Source of the DNA: Amycolatopsis mediterranei
GTDB lineage: Bacteria; Actinomycetota; Actinomycetes; Mycobacteriales; Pseudonocardiaceae
Reading direction: 5' to 3'
Length of the DNA stretch: 64,000 nt
Assembly: GCF_026017845.1 (NCBI RefSeq)
Contig: NZ_CP100416.1
Location: 7,187,749-7,251,748 of the forward strand
Shown one piece after another: positions 17,165-25,390 of this stretch. The notes under the pieces were generated by a model that did no database searches, was not told the origin of the DNA, and was given only the letters and a program-made list of their open reading frames with translations. The translations under genes were made by a program, and so were the position numbers. Within the stretch, counting starts at the first letter, position 1. Each line of letters starts with the position of its first letter.

Positions 17165-19513
17165 ATGCCATCGATTCAGGGGTACAACGACGTGCCCATG
17201 TCCGCCTCGGCCGAACCCGGGCCGCCAGTACCCCGGCCCCGTGCCGTCACCCCTTGGCGGCTCCACGCACGGGGCCGCGAGGCGGAGCTGGCCCGGCTCA
17301 CCGGCATCGTGGACGGCGCCGAACCCGACGTCCGCGCGGTGCGGATCAGCGGTGACCCGTGGAGCGGAAAGTCCGAACTGCTCACGGCGCTCGCCGGCCA
17401 CGCGAAGGAACGCGGGTGGACGGTCGCCTGCGGCGCAGCGGGCCCGCTGCCCGGGTCGCTGCCCTTCGGCGTTTTCTCCGACGCCCTCGAAAACCTGCTG
17501 ACGTCACGGGACCCGGCGCTGCTCGACGGCTTCCCGAAGTACCACGTCTCCTGGCTGGCCGGCATCTGCCCGGCGCTGGCCCAGTACTCGCCCGATGCGG
17601 CCGTGCCGACCGGCCCGTCGGAACTGCGGCACCTCTTCCACGCGGTGCGCGCCCTGCTGGAACGGCTCAGCGCCGGCGTCCCCCTGCTGCTGGTGGTCGA
17701 CGACCTGCAGTGGGCGGACCCGGCGTCGGTCGACCTGTTCACCCACCTGATCCGGCGCCCGCCGGACGCGCCGGTCCTGCTGGTGACCGCGCTGCGCCCC
17801 CGGCAAACCGCGGGTGACCTGCTGGCAGCGCTCGACGAGAGCGTGGACGGCGTCGCGCACGTCGAACTGCCCGCGCTCGCCGAGGACTACCTCGGCACCC
17901 TGCTGCCGGCCGGCCTGCCCGCCGACCGCCGCCGGGCCCTGCTGGACGCCGCGGACGGCAACCCGGGCCTGCTGCGCGCCCTGGCCGCGGCGGAAGACCA
18001 GGACACCTTCGCCGCGCCCGGGTACGCCCCGAACCGGCCCGGCGGGCCGGGGATGCCGGTGTCCCCGCGGCGCGAGTTCCGCACCCTGTCCCCGTTCACC
18101 TGGACCGTCGCGCACGCGGCGGCCCTGATGCGCGAGTCGTTCGACACCGGGCTGCTGGCCGCGGTGGCGGAGGACTCCGAGGTACCGACCAGAGCCGCGG
18201 TCGACGAACTGGTGGCGCACGACATCCTGCGCGTGGACGGCAGCAAGCGCACGTTCCGGTTCCGCAACGCGCTGCTGCGGGACACCGCCCGCCAGGCCGC
18301 CGGCGCCGCCTGGCGGCTCGGCGCGCACGCCAGGGCCGCCGAGGCGCTGCGTGAGCGCGACGCGCCTGCCCCGGAAATCGCCTACCACCTGGCGCACTGC
18401 GTGCTGGTCGAGGAGAACGACGCCGCCGGGATCCTGGTCGACGCCGCCCGCGAGGTCCGCTGGGAGCGACCGGCGGACGCCGCCACCTGGCTGCGCCGGG
18501 CACTGGACCCGCGCGGCCCGGCGTGCGCCGACCACGTGCCGCTGCTGGCCATCGCGCTCGTGGTCACCGGCCGCACGTCCGACGCCCGGCTCCTGTTCGA
18601 CCAGGTGGCGCACACCCCGGAGACCGCGCTGTGGGCCGGGCGGGCGCTGCACCTGGACGGCAACCGCGAAGCCGCGGGCGACCTGCTTCGCATCGGACTG
18701 CGCATCGCCGATCCCGGTGACCACCGCACCCGGGCCCGGCTGGTCGCGGAGCTGCTCGCCACCACCGTCGACGGCCGCCACCCCACCGCGGTCCCCGACC
18801 TGTCGATCCTCTCGTCCGCACAGCGGGTGCCCGGCCTCGGCGTGCTGGCCGAGCACCTGGACCCGGTCACCGACGCGGGCCCGCGCGCCCTGCTGCTGGC
18901 ACTGGCCACCCTCACCGAGCCCACCGGCCGGGCCGCCGAAGACCAGCTGCTGAAGGCCCGGACCCTGATGGCCAACGTGTCCGATGCGGACCTGGCCCCC
19001 GACGTGACCCCGCTCTACTGGCTGGCGCGGGCCGAGCACGCGCTCGCCCACGACGACCAGGCCGCCCGGCACCTGCGCCGGGCCCTGGCGATCGCCACCC
19101 GGTTCGGTCACCGCTACGTCCTCGACGGCCTCACCACCCTGCTCGAGCACTTCGACGAGAAGCAGGACCAGGAGACCGACGGCCCCTCGGGGGACCGGAT
19201 CCCGGAGGTGCCGGACCCGCGCCGGGACGAGCCGGACCCGGACCTGCCGGACCTGCCGTCGGAGCTGGCCCAGCTGAGCGGCCGCGAGCGCGAGATCTCC
19301 CGCCTGGTCAGCGACGGCCGGACGAACCAGCAGATCGCCCGGACACTGGGCCTGAGCCACAAGACGGTGGAGACCTACCTGGCACGCATCTTCAAGAAGC
19401 TCGCGCTGTGCTCACGGGCCCAGCTCGCCACCATCGTCGGCCGCTCGGTCTCCACCCCGGCCGGCCCCCCGATCCCGGCGAGAGTGGCCTCCGAGCGGCT
19501 GATGCCGGCCTGA
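17165..19513 (+). CDS. LAL-family (large LuxR-type) ATP-binding transcriptional regulator
   Basis: The 782-residue protein has an N-terminal AAA-type ATPase with Walker A GDPWSGKS and Walker B LLLVVDDLQWAD, a long helical TPR-like middle, and a C-terminal LuxR helix-turn-helix (LSGREREISRLVSDGRTNQQ). LAL proteins are usually pathway-specific activators of secondary metabolism. Its place at the edge of the NRPS genes supports that role here. The ATG at 17165 was chosen because GGGGGA lies just upstream; an in-frame start exists at 17198 without a clear ribosome site, and upstream codons back to 16991 overlap the A-PCP gene. It ends 4 bp from the convergent LysR gene. Confidence 0.9.
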   Translation: MPSIQGYNDVPMSASAEPGPPVPRPRAVTPWRLHARGREAELARLTGIVDGAEPDVRAVRISGDPWSGKSELLTALAGHAKERGWTVACGAAGPLPGSLPFGVFSDALENLLTSRDPALLDGFPKYHVSWLAGICPALAQYSPDAAVPTGPSELRHLFHAVRALLERLSAGVPLLLVVDDLQWADPASVDLFTHLIRRPPDAPVLLVTALRPRQTAGDLLAALDESVDGVAHVELPALAEDYLGTLLPAGLPADRRRALLDAADGNPGLLRALAAAEDQDTFAAPGYAPNRPGGPGMPVSPRREFRTLSPFTWTVAHAAALMRESFDTGLLAAVAEDSEVPTRAAVDELVAHDILRVDGSKRTFRFRNALLRDTARQAAGAAWRLGAHARAAEALRERDAPAPEIAYHLAHCVLVEENDAAGILVDAAREVRWERPADAATWLRRALDPRGPACADHVPLLAIALVVTGRTSDARLLFDQVAHTPETALWAGRALHLDGNREAAGDLLRIGLRIADPGDHRTRARLVAELLATTVDGRHPTAVPDLSILSSAQRVPGLGVLAEHLDPVTDAGPRALLLALATLTEPTGRAAEDQLLKARTLMANVSDADLAPDVTPLYWLARAEHALAHDDQAARHLRRALAIATRFGHRYVLDGLTTLLEHFDEKQDQETDGPSGDRIPEVPDPRRDEPDPDLPDLPSELAQLSGREREISRLVSDGRTNQQIARTLGLSHKTVETYLARIFKKLALCSRAQLATIVGRSVSTPAGPPIPARVASERLMPA

Positions 19514-19517
19514 CGGG

Positions 19518-20411
19518 TCAGGAACCGGGGCTGCGCAACGAGGACGCCGCCGCGGCCGCGACCGCTTCGGCCACTGTGGACAGTGCGGGCAGGTCCAGTT
19601 TCCACTGTTGCCAGTAGAGCGGCACGTCCACCGGCCGGTCCCGCACGAGTGGCACCAGCGTGCCGGCCCGCAGGCCCGGTGCCGCCTGCACCTCGGGCAC
19701 CATGCCCCACCCGAGGCCGGCTTCGACCGCGGCGACGACCATCTCCGAGGCCGGGACGTAGTGCCGCAAGGCACTCGCCCCGCCCCCGCCGAGCAGCCGC
19801 ACGAAGGCGTCCTGCAGATCGTCGTGGTCGTCGAACATCACGACCGGCGCCGCGGACAGGTCGTCCCGCAGCGCGCCGGTCACCCACCGCGCCGCGAAGG
19901 CGGGGGCGGCCAGCGGCAGGTAGCGCAGGTCGCCGAGCGGGCGCACGGAGCAGCCCTGCACCGGAGCGGCCGAAGACGTCACCGCCGCCATCACCCGGCC
20001 CTCCCGCAGCAACGTGGTGGTGTGCTCCTGGTCCTCGCGGTGCAGTTCGAAACAGATCGGCGGGTCGGCGGTCACCCCGGCGAGCGCCGGCAGGAACCAG
20101 GTGGACAGCGAATCGGCGTTGACCGCGATCGGCACCCGCACGGGCTCGCCGCTCATGCCGAGTTCGGCCCGCGCGTCCCGCTCGAGGGCCGCGAGCCGCC
20201 GCGCGAACCGGACCACGACCTGCCCGGAGTCGGTGACCCGCACCGGTTTCGTGCGGGTCACCAGCACACTGCCGGTGCGCTGTTCGAGCGCCTTCACCCG
20301 CTGGCTCACGGCCGACGGCGTCACGTGCAGCCCCGCCGCGGCGGCGTCGAACGTGCCCGCGTCGACCACCGCGAGCAGCGTCCTGACCTGATCCAGCGGC
20401 AGCTCCGTCAT
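19518..20411 (-). CDS. LysR-type regulator, ArgP/LysG subfamily
   Basis: The 297-residue protein starts with a winged helix-turn-helix typical of LysG/ArgP (GTFDAAAAGLHVTPSAVSQR) and continues with a substrate-binding-like domain. Family members sense basic amino acids and normally control a divergent LysE-type exporter. No LysE gene is present here; the next gene upstream encodes a CGNR protein on the same strand. A GTG three bases upstream is an alternative start. Lysine or arginine sensing is inferred from family membership only. An origin within the NRPS locus is possible but unsupported. Confidence 0.85.
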   Translation of the reverse strand: MTELPLDQVRTLLAVVDAGTFDAAAAGLHVTPSAVSQRVKALEQRTGSVLVTRTKPVRVTDSGQVVVRFARRLAALERDARAELGMSGEPVRVPIAVNADSLSTWFLPALAGVTADPPICFELHREDQEHTTTLLREGRVMAAVTSSAAPVQGCSVRPLGDLRYLPLAAPAFAARWVTGALRDDLSAAPVVMFDDHDDLQDAFVRLLGGGGASALRHYVPASEMVVAAVEAGLGWGMVPEVQAAPGLRAGTLVPLVRDRPVDVPLYWQQWKLDLPALSTVAEAVAAAAASSLRSPGS

Positions 20412-20459
20412 CACGAAAACTGATCTTACGGAGAGACCTTCAGCTGTGCTGTTGCCCGG

Positions 20460-20996
20460 TCAGGACACAGTCGCCTTCGCGCGCTGAGCCGACTTCTTCG
20501 CCTGGTTGCCGCACACTCCCATCGAGCACCACCGCCGCGTTCCCGGCCGGGACGTGTCGAGGAACAGCGCCCCGCACCGGGCGCCCTCGCACCGGCGGAC
20601 CCTCGCGAACTCCGGCGACGTCACCAGTTCCAGCGCGTCCCGGGCCAGCAACGCCAGCATCGCCGACGCGGGATCCGCCGCCTGCCAACGCAGTTCGCCC
20701 GACGGCGTCAGCGAAGGGGCGGGTACCGGCTGGGCCGCGACGCGGTTCAGCCGCTGCCGCGTCGACGGGCGCGCCGAAGCCGTCAGCAGCTCGTGGATCG
20801 CCTCGCGGACCGCACGCGCATCGCCGGCCGACACGGGCCGGACCGGGGTGGCGAACGGGCCGAACCGGTCGATCCAGGCTCCCCACGCCGCCGCGTCCGG
20901 CAGCTCCTCCGTCTCCGACGGGGTCCCCCGGTACCGCAGCGTCCGGATGAAGTCGAGGCACAGGCGGCCCGCTCCCGCGCGGAATTTGTCCGTCAT
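20460..20996 (-). CDS. CGNR zinc-finger protein, possible transcriptional regulator
   Basis: The 178-residue protein has an N-terminal domain of the ABATE type and a C-terminal CGNR zinc finger from about residue 138, with Cys pairs in CEGARCGALF and WCSMGVCGNQAKKSAQR. The family is thought to bind DNA and is commonly annotated as stress-related regulation. It is divergent from an MFS exporter, and the 66-bp gap holds a long palindrome. The simplest reading is a regulator that controls itself and the exporter. The ATG at 20996 is the only sensible start after that operator. Confidence 0.85.
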   Translation of the reverse strand: MTDKFRAGAGRLCLDFIRTLRYRGTPSETEELPDAAAWGAWIDRFGPFATPVRPVSAGDARAVREAIHELLTASARPSTRQRLNRVAAQPVPAPSLTPSGELRWQAADPASAMLALLARDALELVTSPEFARVRRCEGARCGALFLDTSRPGTRRWCSMGVCGNQAKKSAQRAKATVS

Positions 20997-21013
20997 AAGG
21001 GTCACAGTACGCC

Positions 21014-21059
21014 GGAACCGGTTTGACTGGTACCGTCGGGAACCGATCAAACCGGTTCC
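21014..21059. promoter_or_regulatory. Operator with 13-bp inverted arms between CGNR and MFS genes
   Basis: GGAACCGGTTTGA (21014-21026) and TCAAACCGGTTCC (21047-21059) are perfect inverted copies 20 bp apart. Each contains the palindrome AACCGGTT, so the site offers two dyads and one large dyad. It fills most of the gap. Confidence 0.7.
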
Positions 21060-21062
21060 ACG

Positions 21063-22244
21063 ATGGGGGCGCGCATGACCGAGACCGAGCAGAAAGCCCC
21101 GCCCGGCTGGCTCGTGCTGCTCCTGGCCGTCTCCTGTGGACTGACCGTCGCGAACCTCTACTACGCCCAGCCGTTGCTCGCCGAGCTGCGGCAGGCCTTC
21201 GGGGTCGGCGAGGCCGCCGCCGGCGGGGTGGTCACCGCCACCCAGCTCGGGTACGCCGCCGGGATGCTGCTGCTCGTCCCGCTGGGCGACCGGCTCGAAA
21301 ACCGCGGGCTCGTCGCGACGCTGCTCGCGGTCGCCTGCGCCGGGCTGGTCGTCACCGGGATCGCGCCCGGGTTCGCCGTGCTGCTCATCGCCTCGCTGGC
21401 CGTCGGGGCGGCGTCGGTCGTGGTGCAGATCCTCATCCCGTTCGCCGCCGACCTCTCCCCCGACGCCATCCGCGGCCGGATCGTCGGGCGGGTCGTCAGC
21501 GGGCTGCTCTTCGGGATCCTGCTCTCGCGCGTCGTGGCCAGCCTGCTCGCCGAGGTGACCAGCTGGCGGGTCGTGTTCCTGATTTCGGCCGGCGCGATGG
21601 CCGCGCTCGCCCTCGTGTTGCGCTTCATCCTGCCGCGCCGCGCGCCCAAGACCGACGTCCGCTACGGCGAGCTGCTCCGCTCCACGTTCGCCATGGCGCG
21701 GAAGCACCCTCCGCTGCGCCACCGGGCCCTCTACCAGTCGGCGATGTTCGGCGCCTTCAGCGCGTTCTGGACGACCATCGCGTTCGTCCTGACCGCGCCG
21801 CCCTTCAACTACTCCCAGCTGGGCGTGGGCCTGTTCGCCCTGGCGGGCGCGGCCGGCGCCGCGGTGGCGCCGCTGGCCGGGCGGTGGTCGGACCACGGCC
21901 ACGGCCGTCGGCTCACCGCGGCCGCCTTCGTGCTCTGCGCCGCGGCCTTCGCGCTCGCCGGCTTCGGCGCGCACAGCGTCGTCCTGCTGGCGATCGCGGC
22001 GATCGCCGTCGACATGGCGGTCCAGACCACGCTGGTGGTCGGCCAGCACACGATCTACCAGCTCGACCCCTCGGCCCGAGCCCGCATCAACAGCGTTTAC
22101 CTTGGCACGTTCTTCATCGGCGGCGCCATCGGCTCCCAGGCCGGTTCGATCGCCTACCACCTCGGCGGCTGGACGGCGGTCGTCGTGTTCGCCGGCGTGC
22201 TCCCACTGCTCGGCCTGGCCGGGATGACCCGCACCCGCGGCTAG
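21063..22244 (+). CDS. Major facilitator superfamily exporter
   Basis: The 393-residue protein is almost entirely hydrophobic with about 12 predicted transmembrane helices, and carries an MFS loop motif in the first cytoplasmic loop (PLGDRLENRG near residue 75). It resembles the drug/arabinose efflux subgroup. An in-frame ATG at 21075 is an alternative start. It is divergent from the CGNR gene and overlaps the convergent NmrA gene by a few bases at the stop codons. It may export a toxic compound, possibly the neighbouring peptide, but nothing in the sequence identifies the substrate. Confidence 0.88.
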   Translation: MGARMTETEQKAPPGWLVLLLAVSCGLTVANLYYAQPLLAELRQAFGVGEAAAGGVVTATQLGYAAGMLLLVPLGDRLENRGLVATLLAVACAGLVVTGIAPGFAVLLIASLAVGAASVVVQILIPFAADLSPDAIRGRIVGRVVSGLLFGILLSRVVASLLAEVTSWRVVFLISAGAMAALALVLRFILPRRAPKTDVRYGELLRSTFAMARKHPPLRHRALYQSAMFGAFSAFWTTIAFVLTAPPFNYSQLGVGLFALAGAAGAAVAPLAGRWSDHGHGRRLTAAAFVLCAAAFALAGFGAHSVVLLAIAAIAVDMAVQTTLVVGQHTIYQLDPSARARINSVYLGTFFIGGAIGSQAGSIAYHLGGWTAVVVFAGVLPLLGLAGMTRTRG

Positions 22245-23071
22245 GCGAACACCTCGCGCCGGGCGGCCACCCACTCCGCGTACGTCGTGCCCGGCCGGCC
22301 CAGCAGTTCCTCGATGACCCCGGTCGGCGCCTGCGGGTGCCGCAGAGTCTCCTCGAAGCCTTCGAGCAGCCAGCCGACGGCTGTTTCCGGGACGCCGTAA
22401 CCGATCCACTGCGCGCGCTGCTCCGCCGGCGTCAGCTCGCGGAAGCGGATCTCCCGGCCCAGCACCGAGGCCAGGGTCTCGACCTGTCCGCGGAGGGTGA
22501 TCGCTTCCGGTCCACTGAGGACATACGTCTTGCCGGTGTGCCCGGCCGAAACCAGCACCCGGGCGGCCACCGCCGCGATGTCGCCGAGGTCGATGGGGGT
22601 CTGGGTCGCGTCGTCGTAGGCCATGGCGACCTCGCCCGCCCGGACCATCGGGGCCCAGTCGAGCGTGTTGTTCATGAACGCGCCGGGCCGCAGGAAGGTC
22701 CAGGCGAACCCGGCGGCCCGGACGGCGGCCTCGACGGCGGCGTACTCGTGCCCGCTGGAGCCGTCGTGTTCGTCCCCGACGCTGCTGCCCGACAACGCCA
22801 CCACCCGCTCGACGCCGGCCGCCGAAGCCAGCTCGCAGAACCGCCGGACGGTCCGCGCCATCGGCGCCAGGTACACCGCCGAGACGCCCTTGAGCGCGAC
22901 CGGCAGCGTCGACGGCCTCGCCAGTGACCCGACGACCACCTCGGCCCCGGCCGGCAGCTGCGCGCGTTCCGGGGCGACGGTCAGCGCCCGCACGGGCACC
23001 CCCGCCGCGACCAGCTCGTCGACCACCAACCGGCCGACGCTGCCGGTCGCGCCCGTCACCAGGATCGTCAT
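22241..23071 (-). CDS. NmrA-like NAD(P)-binding oxidoreductase
   Basis: The 276-residue protein begins with the Rossmann motif TGATGSVGRLV and has the layout of atypical short-chain dehydrogenases of the NmrA/QorB group. The usual YxxxK catalytic pair is not evident, as expected for NmrA-type redox sensors or quinone reductases. The ATG follows GGAGGATGT. It is in the same direction as ftsQ but separated from it by a 77-bp gap with two tandem palindromes, so it probably has its own repressed promoter. Confidence 0.85.
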   Translation of the reverse strand: MTILVTGATGSVGRLVVDELVAAGVPVRALTVAPERAQLPAGAEVVVGSLARPSTLPVALKGVSAVYLAPMARTVRRFCELASAAGVERVVALSGSSVGDEHDGSSGHEYAAVEAAVRAAGFAWTFLRPGAFMNNTLDWAPMVRAGEVAMAYDDATQTPIDLGDIAAVAARVLVSAGHTGKTYVLSGPEAITLRGQVETLASVLGREIRFRELTPAEQRAQWIGYGVPETAVGWLLEGFEETLRHPQAPTGVIEELLGRPGTTYAEWVAARREVFA

Positions 23072-23087
23072 GAGACATCCTCCTCAT

Positions 23088-23123
23088 TCTCGTATGCCAT
23101 ACGAGATCGTACGGCATACGAGA
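23088..23123. promoter_or_regulatory. Two tandem operator-like palindromes upstream of the NmrA gene
   Basis: CGTATG-C-CATACG (23091-23103) is a perfect dyad, followed 4 bp later by the related CGTACGGCATACG (23108-23120). The whole region also forms an 11-bp inverted repeat (23088-23098 and 23113-23123). The pattern resembles TetR-family operators; no TetR gene lies in the window. Confidence 0.6.
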
Positions 23124-23148
23124 ACCCCGGTGCACGGGAAAAGGAATA

Positions 23149-23988
23149 TCAGGAGGTGATGGTCGGCAGTTCCGGCGCCGCGACGTCGTAGACCTTGCCG
23201 TCCTGGGTCAGCAGGGCCGCCAGGACCTTGGCCTTGCGGTCCGTCTGCTCCGCGGTGCCCCAGCGGACGATCTTCCCGTTGGCCAGCGTGAACTCCACGC
23301 TCGCCGGCGTCTTCGCCGTCGCCGTCGTGACCTGCTTGAGGAGCTGCTCCGGGATCACCCCGAGCACCGCCGTCACCGCGCGGGTCACCGGGTCGTCCGC
23401 CGACACCTTCGGCAGCTTGAGCTCCGGCAGGCCCGGCGGACGCGCCGCGACCGTCTTGAACACCACGCCGCCGCCGTCGACGAGGTGGACGCCGTCGCCG
23501 CCCGGGCCGCTGTCGAAGAACGCGATCGCCGTCCGCTCGGTCACGGTGATCTCGACCGTGTTCGGCCACGAGCGGGACACCTCGACCGTCGCGATGCCCG
23601 ACATCCCCGCCACCCGGTCGCGGATCTCGTCGGTGCTCAGCCGCAGCATCGGCTTGCCGGCCGGCACCGCGGCGGCCGTGCGGATCTGGTCGGCCGACAC
23701 CGTGCGGGAGCCGCTGACCGAGACGTCCTGCACGCCGAGCATCGAGCTGAAGAACAGCAGGTAGACCAGCGCGACCACGGTGAGCACGGACAGCAGCGCG
23801 ACCCAGCGGCGGCGGATCTCCACCTGCCGGTTGGGCCGGGTGCGGGCGCTCGGCTTGGGCCGCGCGGCGCGGGTCCGGCGGCGCTCCTCCTCGGAGCGCC
23901 GCCCCCGTCGTTGCCGGACCAGGGCAGCGCGATCCGGCAGCTCCTCCTCCTCGGAGGACGGACGGCGGCGTTCCCTGGTCGGACTCAT
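23149..23988 (-). CDS. ftsQ: Cell division protein FtsQ
   Basis: The 279-residue protein has an Arg-rich cytoplasmic N-terminus of about 60 residues, one transmembrane helix (62-80) and an extracytoplasmic POTRA/FtsQ region starting GVQDVSVSGSRTV. FtsQ links the divisome through FtsL and FtsB. The gene follows murC with a 4-bp gap and is the last gene of the cluster here. In most actinobacteria ftsZ comes next; here the next gene is an NmrA oxidoreductase. Confidence 0.95.
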   Translation of the reverse strand: MSPTRERRRPSSEEEELPDRAALVRQRRGRRSEEERRRTRAARPKPSARTRPNRQVEIRRRWVALLSVLTVVALVYLLFFSSMLGVQDVSVSGSRTVSADQIRTAAAVPAGKPMLRLSTDEIRDRVAGMSGIATVEVSRSWPNTVEITVTERTAIAFFDSGPGGDGVHLVDGGGVVFKTVAARPPGLPELKLPKVSADDPVTRAVTAVLGVIPEQLLKQVTTATAKTPASVEFTLANGKIVRWGTAEQTDRKAKVLAALLTQDGKVYDVAAPELPTITS

Positions 23989-23992
23989 GGCC

Positions 23993-25390
23993 TCAGCGCT
24001 TGTCCAGCTCGGCGAGGATCTCCGGGCCCAGCTGCGTCACGTCCCCGGCGCCCATGGTCACCACGAGGTCACCGGGCTTGGCCAGCCCCGCCGCCAGCGG
24101 CGCGGCGACGTCGAACGCCGGCTCGTAGTGCACCGCCGCGGTCACCCGGTCGGCGATCAGCGCGCCGGTGATACCCGGCTCGGGCTCCTCGCGCGCGCCG
24201 TAGACGTCCAGCACGACGACCTCGTCGGCCAGCGACAGCGCCTCGGCGAACTCCACCGAGAACGTCTTGGTCCGCGAGTACAGGTGCGGCTGGAACACCA
24301 CGATCACCCGCCCGGACCCGGCCGCGGTCCGCACCGCGCGCAGCTGCGCGGCCACCTCGGTCGGGTGGTGGGCGTAGTCGTCGTAGACGCGGACGTCGCC
24401 GGCCCGGCCCTTGAACTCGAACCGCCGCCGCACCCCGCCGAACGCCGCGAGCCCGTCGACCAGGCCCGGCACCGGGGCGCCCAGCTCGATCCCGGCCAGC
24501 AGGGCCGCGATCGCGTTCAGCGCCATGTGCTCGCCCGGCACGGCGACGCGCACCGAAACTTCCTCGCCGTCCAGCACGAGCCGCACGACACCGCCGTCCG
24601 GCGCCGGGACGTACTCCAGGATCCGCGCGTCACCCGGACCGGTGGCCGTGCGGCCGTAGCGGCGCACCCGGACCCCCAGGTCCTCGGCCTGCCTGCCCAG
24701 GTCGTCCGCCGCGGGATCGTCACCGCAGACGATGAGCAGGCCGCCCGGCACGATCCGGCTCACGAACTCGGTGAACACCTTCGTGTAGGCCTCGGCCGTG
24801 CCGTGGTGGTCCAGGTGGTCCGGCTCGACGTTCGTCACGACCGCGACCGACGGCGAGTAGGTCAGGAACGAGCCGTCGCTCTCGTCGGCCTCGGCGACGA
24901 ACACGCCACCCTCGCCGTGGTGGGCGTTGGCGCCGGACTCGTTGAGGTCGCCGCCGATGGCGAACGACGGGTCGAGCCGGCAGTGCTGCAGCGCGACGGT
25001 GAGCATCGACGTCGTCGACGTCTTGCCGTGCGTGCCCGCGATGCAGGCGACGCGGTGGCCCTCCATCAGCCCGGCCAGCGCCTGCGCCCGGTGCAGCACC
25101 GGAATCCCCGCCGCGCGCGCCGCGGCCAGCTCGGGGTTGGTCTCCTTGATCGCCGTCGAGACGACCACGGCGGACGGCGGTTCCGCCAGCGACGAGATGT
25201 TCGCGGCGCTCTGGCCGACGAACAGCTCGGCGCCCTGGGCGCGCAGCGACAGCAGCGCGCGCGACTCCTTCGCGTCCGAGCCCGACACGAAAGCGCCCCG
25301 GGCCAGCAGGATCCGCGCGATGCCGGACATGCCGGCGCCGCCGATCCCGATCAGGTGCGCCCGGCGCAGTTCTTCGGGCAACTCAAGCAC
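23993..25390 (-). CDS. murC: UDP-N-acetylmuramate--L-alanine ligase MurC
   Basis: The 465-residue protein has a Rossmann start (HLIGIGGAGMSGIA), the Mur ligase ATP loop GTHGKTSTTSML near residue 119, and conserved AEADESDGSF and YDDYAHHPTE motifs. MurC adds the first amino acid, L-Ala, to UDP-MurNAc in the cytoplasm. The GTG start at 25390 overlaps the end of murG by 8 bp. Confidence 0.97.
   Translation of the reverse strand: MLELPEELRRAHLIGIGGAGMSGIARILLARGAFVSGSDAKESRALLSLRAQGAELFVGQSAANISSLAEPPSAVVVSTAIKETNPELAAARAAGIPVLHRAQALAGLMEGHRVACIAGTHGKTSTTSMLTVALQHCRLDPSFAIGGDLNESGANAHHGEGGVFVAEADESDGSFLTYSPSVAVVTNVEPDHLDHHGTAEAYTKVFTEFVSRIVPGGLLIVCGDDPAADDLGRQAEDLGVRVRRYGRTATGPGDARILEYVPAPDGGVVRLVLDGEEVSVRVAVPGEHMALNAIAALLAGIELGAPVPGLVDGLAAFGGVRRRFEFKGRAGDVRVYDDYAHHPTEVAAQLRAVRTAAGSGRVIVVFQPHLYSRTKTFSVEFAEALSLADEVVVLDVYGAREEPEPGITGALIADRVTAAVHYEPAFDVAAPLAAGLAKPGDLVVTMGAGDVTQLGPEILAELDKR

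Noticed and set aside
19518..20411. The LysR gene as regulator of a LysE exporter next door
   Set aside because: The only nearby exporter is a 12-helix MFS protein with its own CGNR-linked operator; no LysE-type gene is present.
20460..23135. A fusion of the CGNR protein with a long N-terminal part
   Set aside because: The extra part is antisense to the MFS gene and out of frame with NmrA; the natural start is the ATG at 20996.
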